Shown here piece after piece: positions 57,000 to 64,000 of a stretch of DNA of 64,000 nucleotides (position 1 is the first letter of the stretch; the number at the start of each line of letters is the position of its first letter). This DNA is from Maea johnstoni (Eukaryota > Annelida > Polychaeta > Spionida > Magelonidae), in assembly GCA_963942565.1 (NCBI GenBank), contig OZ012685.1, forward strand, positions 21,598,536 to 21,662,535, given 5' to 3'. Below the pieces are notes generated by a model, which worked only from the letters and a program-made list of their open reading frames with translations, was not told the origin of the DNA and made no database searches. The position numbers and the translations under genes are program-made.

Positions 57000-57238
57000 T
57001 AAAACCATCAACAGTTATTTTCCACAGCAACCTCAGGAGTCAGGCTTGCTGAAATGTGATAACAAATTCTTTGAAGGAAATGAATGGAGGAAAAATATCT
57101 ATCAGAACACAAACAGCAACTCTCCTGCAATGTTTTTGACAAGGTATGCTCCCTTCTCAAACTATTCCCAAAATGGAGTGTGGCCTCTAGACTGAGACAA
57201 TCTATATGGGGAAATATTGAATAGATATCCCTTCTAAT
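57000..57238. other. No gene seen
   Basis: Short minus-strand open frame (57008-57274) without recognisable similarity. Possibly eroded TTAA-2 (caatgtttttgacaagg). Confidence 0.3.
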
Positions 57239-57385
57239 GCTTTTAAAGACTACTTTCATCCAAAGCACAAGCACTGAGCACTCTCAGATGAGTGGCCATA
57301 TGTCAGGGTTTCAAATCTTTCAATAACTTTTCAGCTTTTTTGCATCACTCTGTATTGGCCAAATTAGCCACCAGCAGCATAAGGG
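57239..57385 (+). mobile_element. TTAA-1 MITE with internal deletion
   Basis: CCCTTCTAATGC at left; CCAGCAGCATAAGGG with TTAA (57386-57389) at right. The gttggtattcattgg part is missing. Confidence 0.7.
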
Positions 57386-57407
57386 TTAAAAGGCTAATTA
57401 GGAGCAC

Positions 57408-57590
57408 AGCCTTAGCCACCTGGGTGTCTGTGTATTAATGGAACTCACTAACCCTTGAAAAACACACACCCTACGTGCACGTTTATTCAGGAAATTCTGG
57501 AAATGGCAATTACAAGCAAGTAATGGAAAATGTTCGCCCCAATTTAAACATGAGATGAGAATTGGTTAACTATCATAAAGCCTAAGTAAA
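57408..57590 (-). mobile_element. CTTAGCCAG type A, reversed, diverged fragment
   Basis: cagccttagccacctgggtgt, aacccttgaaaaacacac, tggcaattacaagcaagtaat and ttcgccccaattt follow the reversed type A order. The ends are eroded. Confidence 0.4.
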
Positions 57591-57597
57591 GATTACA

Positions 57598-57885
57598 TTA
57601 ATTATTATTATTATTATCATTATTCAGGGCTTGAAATTAAGATTTTACCCAAGGAGCCCAATTGCATCTTCTAAGGCTACCTAGTGAAGTTGTGTATAGA
57701 AACCAGTTCATCTTTGGGCTCCCTGCAGAAAGTTGAGGGAGCCGCAGGAGAATTAAGGAAGCCCTTGACTCCCGGGACCCCCTAATTTCGAGCCCTGTCC
57801 TTATTATTACTATCATCATCATTATTATTATCATTATTATCATTATTGTTAATATCATTATCATCATTATTATCATAATGATACT
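57598..57885. repeat. (ATT)n/(ATC)n microsatellite split by a MITE
   Basis: Triplet runs at 57598-57624 and 57798-57885 on either side of a CAGGG-5 element. Confidence 0.9.
57625..57797 (+). mobile_element. CAGGG-5 MITE with gggagcc words
   Basis: Begins CAGGGCTTGAAATTAAG and ends CCTAATTTCGAGCCCTG. aaggagcccaa, tgggctccctg and gagggagccgc words recur. The flanking triplets prevent a clear reading of the duplication. Confidence 0.7.
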
Positions 57886-58137
57886 AATGTGTGCACACTG
57901 ATCAGTTTGCTCAGCAATATAACTTCACACCTCTTGTCCACCTTATTTCAATTGTAGGTTGCCCACAATGATTTTAGATTGCCTTGGCCTGGGCAGTGGG
58001 ATACCATCAAATTTCTGGTGCCCTAGCAGGCAGGGCAGTGTGTAAATGATTCACAATGTACAGGAGGGAGTTAAGAACTGCTTTGATGCCTAAATTGTTG
58101 CAATCCAATTTTGAGTATTTTTGTCACATTGGTTTAA

Positions 58138-58355
58138 GGCCAAGAAAAAAATATTGTTTGTTTCCTGTAACGGTCTGAAAAAAATAAGGTATGTAGGTTG
58201 GTAGAAAAAGATTTTTTGCATTATTTTTTTAGTCAAAAATAAGCGTTTTATGCATGTTTCACGTTGATTGCGAGTTGGAAGGGCACAAAAAACTTTAGGG
58301 TAGGGATTATTTTGAATGGGGTAGGGCTACAGGAAACAAACAAGTTTTTTAGGGC
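58138..58355 (-). mobile_element. GTTTCC MITE
   Basis: ggccaagaaaaaaatattgt at left; tacaggaaacaaacaagttt..agggc at right; flanked by TAA (58135-58137 and 58356-58358). Confidence 0.8.
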
Positions 58356-58417
58356 TAAATAGTGCTAAGTATTTATATTACCAACCCTGTCAACGGGCCT
58401 GAATTGCACCTTGGGCC

Positions 58418-58727
58418 CGGTCTTAGCCAATATTTGGAAACAGGGTGTCCAAATAGGTTTCATAGACTTTTGCTTGTCCAAAGTGTGACAGTACAAAGTA
58501 CATACTACCAATGAAATAAACCCTATATTTACAGATTTTGCTTTTTTAGGCCAGTAACTGCTTTGTGTGTCTTATAAAAGTGACACTACAGCTTCTACAT
58601 CCTCTATCTTCTAAGAAAAGTCATCATCAGCAAATTCTGTCATAAACTTTTGGGTGTCCAAACTGTCAAAAAACAATGTTCTGGGTGTCCAAATGACACG
58701 CTGGACGCATAGGCGGCTAAGCCCCTG
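58418..58727 (+). mobile_element. CTTAGCCAG type D, complete
   Basis: Begins CGGTCTTAGCCAATATTTGG and ends ggcggctaagcccCTG, flanked by a perfect 8-bp duplication CTTGGGCC (58410-58417 and 58728-58735). This copy defines type D. Confidence 0.85.
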
Positions 58728-59052
58728 CTTGGGCCACCTTACTCAAATTGTAGGTTGCACTTGGCCAGAGGGGTACCATCTAATTTCAAAAGTGCCCTGT
58801 TCCCACAGGGCCCAGGGGTTGAGTGGTACACATGGCACAGGAACTTGTACAGATCAGCTTTGAGACCTACATTGCTACAGTCCAATTTCGAGCATTATTT
58901 GCCATGAACGAGCATGTGCCAACAATATATCCCGACCGTCCCCTATCAAAGCTATCTTAATTGCACATTGGGCCACCTTGTTCTAATCGCGGGTTGTCCA
59001 ACATTATTTTAGGTTGCCCTGGGCCAGAGGGGTACAAATATCAGGGACTTAC

Positions 59053-59342
59053 CCAGGCAGGAGTCATCAGATTATTGGCAAAATGACACCCAGTTGTATT
59101 TTGTAAGATTTTCTGTATGTACATGTGTGTTGAGTCCAAGGAAATATTTCGACAGTTGACTTATAGAAGACAATAAGTACATTAAATGATGTAGAAAAGC
59201 ATACTTCGTTTTGATATGTCAATGTATAAGGTATTAAGGTTGCTATGAACATTCTTGTAAATTGGGTTTCTAACTTTTGACCCCCTAAATTTCAAAAATC
59301 CTCAATTTTGACCCCTTGTTTCCAAATCATGGGTAACATCCT
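59053..59342 (-). mobile_element. CTTAGCCAG-related MITE, diverged ends
   Basis: Begins CAGGGACTTACCCAGG and ends ATCATGGGTAACATCCTG, so the ends read CTTACCCAGG instead of CTTAGCCAGG. It contains tttgaccccct repeated near the right end in place of ggacaccc. Confidence 0.6.
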
Positions 59343-59416
59343 GGGTACCAACCAACTTAGACAGTGCCCAAGCAAACAGGGCAGTGGGTAAGTGATCAAC
59401 ACACTAATTTTATTAA

Positions 59417-59706
59417 GGGTCTTAGCCAGCAGGGTGTCTTTTGGACTCCCTGGTTCATGAAAAGTACCTAATTTCAGGTATTGGTATGTATTTCTTATAA
59501 ATACTAATTCCAAGTTAAAGTTCTAAAAAGTTTAACTTCAAAATAACAAATTCATTTCTTGAATAATTAAGCACATAATGACTTTATCTATTAATGTACA
59601 TAATCAGTGTAATGATTTTTACTTTTTCAATCATGAATTTTGGACACCCTCAAATTCTCGAAATCCCTATTTGGACACCCTGTTATGAAAGTCCCTGGCT
59701 AAGACC
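59417..59706 (-). mobile_element. CTTAGCCAG type B, reversed
   Basis: ggtcttagccagcagggtgt at left, tttggacaccctgttatg and ctggctaagacc at right. It abuts the next element directly. Confidence 0.75.
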
Positions 59707-59935
59707 GTCTTAGCCAGGATTATGAAAGTGCCTGTTCAAAATAGCATTAACAATGTCTGCCTGTCCAGAATGAGCTACTCAGCTATTACAAATCCATGTA
59801 CAAGCTGCATTTAACAGCCTATTGTGTCAAAAGTGGCAATTTACAACTCAGGCATGTCTTAGAAGTTGGTAATGTTGGTTTATGTAAAATGATTTGAGGA
59901 AACTGCCTGTCCAAAAGACAGGCTAATCGGGTCAT
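59707..59935 (+). mobile_element. CTTAGCCAG type C
   Basis: gtcttagccaggattatg, gcctgttcaaaatagc, ctgcctgtccagaatgagc and ctgcctgtccaaaagacagg; its right end is cggg(t)catgtctaagtccc. Confidence 0.7.
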
Positions 59936-59965
59936 GTCTAAGTCCCCGACACCCTGTTTAGGAAC

Positions 59966-60320
59966 CAGGGTCTTAGCCAGGATTTAGAAACTGGGTGGCC
60001 AGAGTTGGCAATCTTGAAATTTATGGGCATTCTATTTTTCAAGGGAGAACTCAATATACATAGATTACACCAATAAACATGTGTTTAGTTATTGAAATAA
60101 GCCTTATTTCAATAAGATTAAAAGTATTTCTTATTTAATAATACTATATTTATACAATGTCATTGGAATCATATTGAGGTGAAAAACCTATATGCTTAAA
60201 ATTATAGAATAATTCATTTTAAGAAATGACTCACAGGCTTAATTAATTGGGCATCTGAAGGTTGATTTTAGAGGGTGTGTATCCAAAAGACACCCAGACA
60301 TCCTGCTGGCTAAGACTATG
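59966..60320 (+). mobile_element. CTTAGCCAG type A
   Basis: Begins CAGGGTCTTAGCCAGG and ends CTGGCTAAGACTATG. There is a small internal duplication of the ataagccttatttcaataa part. Confidence 0.75.
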
Positions 60321-60560
60321 ATGCCCTGGGCAGCAAGCAGGGCAGTGGGTGACTGACAGTACACTATGTAAAGGAAGTACCAATCCCCTCTGGAGTGTGG
60401 AGGAAGCTGAGCTGCCCGGGTCAGTGCCACCTGTGTTCTCCACTGGGAACCCCTAATTACGGCTGACAATGGACCTCTGGAGGAGGAGGCTATAAATAGC
60501 AGGCACCGTGACTCCCAGGCCTTGATGAGGGCTTGATTAACCCTACATGCATTAACACAC
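60321..60560 (+). promoter_or_regulatory. GC-rich single-copy stretch with a TATA-like box
   Basis: A single-copy block ending with ggctataaatagcagg (60490-60505), a close match to a TATA-box consensus. I see no coding exon directly downstream. It could be a promoter of a non-coding or unrecognised transcript, or chance. Confidence 0.25.
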
Positions 60561-60806
60561 TCTATAATCCACACTCCTCACTCCTAAACAAACACTGCAC
60601 TAATGAGCCACCTTTAAATCAACACTAATTAACCTATTAATGCCTGTGTGGTTCCCACCCCTTGATAAGAAAATTGCAGAATCTTTGATACTGGTGGAAA
60701 TAACACATCTAGATAGATAGGGATAGAGCATGAGTCAACAGAATGTCTCAATGGGAGTTCTTGGTTTGTTTCTGATTACTTTCCCATATTTCTCCAGGCA
60801 TATCCT

Positions 60807-60935
60807 AACCCTTATGCTGCTGGTGGCTAATTTGGCCAATAAAAATGATGCATAAAATCTGAAAAATGACTAAAACCCAGGCACATGGGTACTCATTGTG
60901 CTTTGGATGAAAGTAACCTTAGCATTGGAAGGGCT
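60807..60935 (-). mobile_element. TTAA-1 MITE with internal deletion, reversed
   Basis: CTAACCCTTATGCTGCTGG at left and CCTTAGCATTGGAAGGG at right; the acatgacaggg part is missing. Confidence 0.7.
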
Positions 60936-60983
60936 AAAAGATACTTTGGCCAGATAAATCTGACCTAACTGTTAGGCCTTTTT

Positions 60984-61015
60984 TATTGGGGGGTGGGGGG
61001 GGGGGGGGGGGGGGT
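60984..61015. repeat. Poly-G tract
   Basis: About 30 G with single T interruptions. Confidence 0.95.
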
Positions 61016-61239
61016 GGTGCACTGGTATGATGGGATAACCTTTTAACTGCACAGTTACTAGTCTTACAATAGGATGTACAACAGGAGGTCACAAATGTTA
61101 ACTAGCAACTGATTGTTATTAAACCATACTAGTCATGTTTACCTATTCAACATAAACTCGGCTCGATTTTAGATGGGTATTAGAAAATTGTGTATAAAAG
61201 AAGTGACTCCTTATATACAAGACTCACTATAAGAATTTT

Positions 61240-61440
61240 ATGATTAACTAGATAATAGATTGTACAATGTATATAATGAATTAAATGTCGTTTTGATAAT
61301 ATTTATAAGTATATTTATGTTTGCATTTGGTCCATTATGAGCCTTCGTGGCTGGCCGGATTTTTAACACTTGGTATTGCATGTAATGAATGTCATTATCT
61401 GGATTGGACAATAAACTATTTATCAACAACAACAAGTCTA
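61240..61440 (+). mobile_element. Possible LINE 3' tail with (CAA)n
   Basis: ggacaataaactatttatc followed by aacaacaacaa resembles the end of a non-LTR element. No coding part was found, so this is tentative. Confidence 0.3.
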
Positions 61441-61785
61441 GTCTAGTGCTATGGATAATAAATTATCAATCAAACAATTGATTAAACAATCACTTCCCCA
61501 CAATGCGTGTGGTAATCTATTAAGTACTACTTAAATAATCCTTCCTAAGTGAACACCACTCAAGCTAGAGTGAGTGTATATCTAGGAAAGCCATTTGCTA
61601 GAAAAGGCTTATAAATGTTCCCTGACTTACCTGGTCTGATACAAATAGAAAATGCAATATAGAATTTATTTTCTATTTACTGCACCTATTTCCCTGATTT
61701 AAAGTTCAAATAACTTTTCTGGTCATTCTAATGACTGGTCAGCTGTACTTAGTTTAGGCAGGTTGCCAAAAGTAAATAATCCTAA
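61441..61785. other. No gene seen
   Basis: AT-rich sequence, no repeat of the named families. Confidence 0.3.
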
Positions 61786-61792
61786 TCCAGGG

Positions 61793-62056
61793 TTTTAGAA
61801 GTGCCTGTCCAAAACAGCATTCATAAAATTTCTGCCCGAGTGCCCGTCCAGATGTAGCTACTTCGTTTTTCAAATCCTTATACTAACTACATTTTATAGC
61901 CTATTGTGTCAAAATGGGCAGATTACAACTCAGTCTTAGAATGGTTTGTTAGGAAAAGATATGGTCACTAATCCAAAGAAGTAAACATTGAAGATTTTTA
62001 CCTATACAAAAAGGAGTTTTCCAGGAAATGTAGGATGGGTCCTGGCTAAGTAATCT
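61793..62056 (+). mobile_element. CTTAGCCAG type C, ends eroded
   Basis: gtgcctgtccaaaacagc, tgcccgtccagatgtagc, tagcctattgtgtcaaaa and gggtcctggctaagta. Confidence 0.7.
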
Positions 62057-62167
62057 AAATACTAAGTATCCACATTCTTATTGGTCATGAATATATAGTT
62101 GTCTGATAGCAAAAAAAAAGATACAGTAATGTAGATTTAAGCGCTTCGGTCAGAAGCAGTAATTGCA

Positions 62168-62219
62168 TGAAAACTTGTTAGGGTAGGGTTACAGGAAACA
62201 AACAACATTTCTTAGGCCT
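62168..62219 (-). mobile_element. GTTTCC MITE, right end only
   Basis: aaaacttgttagggtagggt, tacaggaaacaaacaacatt..ttaggcc. Confidence 0.75.
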
Positions 62220-62310
62220 AGTGTTTTCACCAACCAAGAAACTGCAGGATCTTCCACCCATCCCAGGATTGATTCACTTGCCATATCGTATACATGTATG
62301 TTACACTTGC

Positions 62311-62615
62311 CAGGGTCTTGGCCAGGATTTAGAAACTGGGTGCCCAAAATTGGCAATTGTAAAAAGGGCGTCCAAATCTTTAACGGAGACCACAATATAC
62401 TCAGATTTCAACCATAAACATGTATAAATTTCTCAAAATAAGGCTTGATATCCTTTGACAATGTCATGGGAATTATATGGAGATGGAAAAATTATATGCT
62501 TAAAAATGACATTTTAAGAAATTTCTCACAAAATTATTTGGGTGTCCTGAGGGGTGCTTTCGAAGGGTTAGGGTGCCAAAAAAGACACCCAGACACCCTG
62601 CTGGCTAAGGCCATG
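62311..62615 (+). mobile_element. CTTAGCCAG type A
   Basis: Begins CAGGGTCTTGGCCAGG and ends CTGGCTAAGGCCATG. The flanks share CACTTGC on both sides, seven bases of a probable 8-bp duplication. Confidence 0.8.
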
Positions 62616-62696
62616 CACTTGCGGCAAAAACATCAGCTTGCTTGTAAGCTTTTTTTAATTTGTTGTAGGCAGAACTTCCAAAATCAATCTATCATA

Positions 62697-62885
62697 GTCT
62701 TAGCCAACAGGGTGTCTTGGCATCTTTTGGACATCCTAAGTGAAACCCTAAAAAATTCACCACTTAGGCCATCCATTTTTTATGAGGAAATTCCAAAAGT
62801 GTCAATTTCAAACATATGATTGATTTTTTTTCACCTCAATATAACTCCCATGACTTTGTAAAAGGACATCAAGCCTAATTTCAAT
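62697..62885 (-). mobile_element. CTTAGCCAG type A, reversed, truncated
   Basis: gtcttagccaacagggtgt, ttttggacatcctaag and tgtcaatttcaaacatatga, cut off where the next element begins. Confidence 0.65.
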
Positions 62886-62886
62886 A

Positions 62887-63160
62887 ATAAGCCAGGATTT
62901 TAATAATGCCTGTCATAAAAAGCAATTCACACAATTTCTGCTAGTCCAAATTTAGCTACTCAGCTTCTTCAAATCCCTATACCAACTATGTTTTATAGCC
63001 TATCCTATCAAAAAGGACAATTCATACATCAGCTCTACCTTAAAAGATGATTTATTATGAAAATTCTTCACAGAAAATTTTGCCCATCCAAAAAGGAGTT
63101 TTTCAGGAAATTGCCCTTCCAAAAGGCAGGCTTGATGGATCCTGGCTAAGTCTAATGTCC
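62887..63160 (+). mobile_element. CTTAGCCAG type C, left end truncated
   Basis: agccaggattttaataatgc, tatagcctatcctatcaa, tgcccatccaaaaaggag and ggatcctggctaagtc. Confidence 0.65.
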
Positions 63161-63179
63161 GACACAATGTCTTCTTGAA

Positions 63180-63470
63180 ACCAGGATTTAGAAACTTTGC
63201 CAAAAATTGGCCATGGAAAATTTCTGGACTCTCAATTTTTCAAGGCAGATTATCATATATTTAGAAAACAACCAAATAATGAAATTATTTACTGAGAAAA
63301 AGGCATAACTCCTTTATGCAATGTCATGTACATAACATTAAGGTCAATATATCCTAATATCTAATTATTTATATGCTTTAAATTCCTCGAAAGATTGGGA
63401 GTTCTAATGTGTCATTTTTGAGGGCTGAGTGTCCATAAGAAGCACAGACATTGTGCTGGCTAAGACCCTG
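63180..63470 (+). mobile_element. CTTAGCCAG type A, left end truncated
   Basis: aaccaggatttagaaacttt, ccaaaaattggcc, and right end gtgctggctaagacCCTG. Confidence 0.65.
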
Positions 63471-63473
63471 TTG

Positions 63474-63787
63474 CAGTGTCTTAGCCAGGATTTGGAAACT
63501 GGGTGCCTAAAATTGGCAGTTGTAAATTTTTTGGGCGTCCAAATTTTTAAGGGGGATCACAATATACTCATATTTCAACCATAAACATGTATGAATTCAT
63601 CAAAATAAGGCATGATACCATTAAAAAATGTCATGGGAATTATAAGGAGGTGAGAAAATTCAAATATAAGCTTGAGATTGAGATTTTTAGAAATTCCTCA
63701 CAAAAATAATTGGGTGTCCTGAGGGGTCATTTTTAAGGGTTTGGGTGTCCAAAAAAGCACCCAGACGCCCTGCTGGCTAAGACCATG
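63474..63787 (+). mobile_element. CTTAGCCAG type A, complete
   Basis: Begins CAGTGTCTTAGCCAGG and ends CTGGCTAAGACCATG, with a perfect 8-bp duplication CCCTGTTG (63466-63473 and 63788-63795). The left duplication overlaps the terminus of the previous element, so it inserted into that element's end. Confidence 0.9.
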
Positions 63788-63795
63788 CCCTGTTG

Positions 63796-64000
63796 GCAGC
63801 CACACATAATTTTCACTTCCCATGGAGCACTCAAGTTGTCTGTGCCTATTGTTTTTCACTTTCAGGGAATATGTCTTTCTGAAGCTAAGAAATAAATACT
63901 ATTTGATAGACTGATACTATCATGTTTGACTACACTTCCACACTATTTCACTTAATTAAAATCCACTGTACATAATTAACCACAAGGATGCAAATCTAAC
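63796..64000. other. No feature seen
   Basis: AT-rich DNA to the window edge. Confidence 0.3.

Larger units (their letters stand above)
57930..59050 (+). repeat. Long degenerate repeat units (tgtaggttgc..ggccagaggggtacc)
   Basis: Three or four copies of a unit with caccttattcaaattgtagg, ttgcc.tgggccagagggg and taccatctaatttc (57950, 58735, 58985), interrupted by a GTTTCC element and a type D element. Confidence 0.6.

Overview
This is animal nuclear DNA: AT-rich, very sparse in genes and packed with short non-autonomous DNA transposons (MITEs), minisatellites and microsatellites, plus a few LINE and tRNA-derived SINE remnants. The only host gene I can defend is the first coding exon of WAPL, the cohesin-release factor, at 38160-39470 on the minus strand. 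Intron-rich architecture, an L2/CR1-like LINE tail, hAT, piggyBac-like, Harbinger-like and mariner/pogo-like MITEs and the diverged WAPL N-terminus fit a marine invertebrate, perhaps a deuterostome such as an echinoderm, hemichordate or cephalochordate. The sequence alone does not settle the phylum.

Layout. 1-11 kb: TTAA-flanked MITEs, a tRNA-derived SINE, a tandemly duplicated foldback element (6.3-7.0 kb) and a minisatellite (7.7-8.9 kb). 11-20 kb: (TC)n and (TA)n microsatellites and more MITEs. 21-26 kb: a cluster of CTTAGCCAG-ended MITEs and a roughly 100-bp tandem array. 27-30 kb: two minisatellites, one carrying GGTGGCGCTG and one made from a MITE end. 30-37 kb: hAT-like MITEs. 38.1-39.5 kb: WAPL exon. 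40.7-42.4 kb: four mobile elements nested inside one another. 42.5-47.0 kb and 52.7-56.3 kb: two long arrays whose units hold the same AGGTGGCGCTG core in opposite orientations. 49.4-50.9 kb: a large mariner-like TIR element with internal tandem repeats. 56-64 kb: dense CTTAGCCAG MITEs.

Family names used here. TTAA-1: ends CCCTTCCAATGC and GCATAAGGG, flanked by TTAA (piggyBac-like). TTAA-2: ends CCCATTCATGCCTG, flanked by TTAA. CTTAGCCAG family: ends near CAGGGTCTTAGCCAG, 8-bp target duplications (hAT-like). Its type A carries GGGTGCCC and GGGCGTCC words, type B GGGTGTCC, type C GCCTGTCC, and type D is about 310 bp and contains a GACACGCTGGACG right end. CAGGG-5: ends CAGGGCTCGAC or similar, 5-bp duplications (possibly hAT5-like). 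GTTTCC: ends GGCC..TTGTTTGTTTCCTGTAAC, mostly TAA/TTA duplications (Harbinger-like). These names are mine; superfamily assignments rest on TIR and target-duplication pattern only, because no transposase gene is present.

WAPL is transcribed leftwards. The rest of its coding sequence should lie at lower coordinates, but I could not identify further WAPL exons by eye in 1-38159, so either the first intron is very long or the short exons were missed. No intact transposase, reverse transcriptase core, CRISPR array, rRNA or functional tRNA gene was seen.
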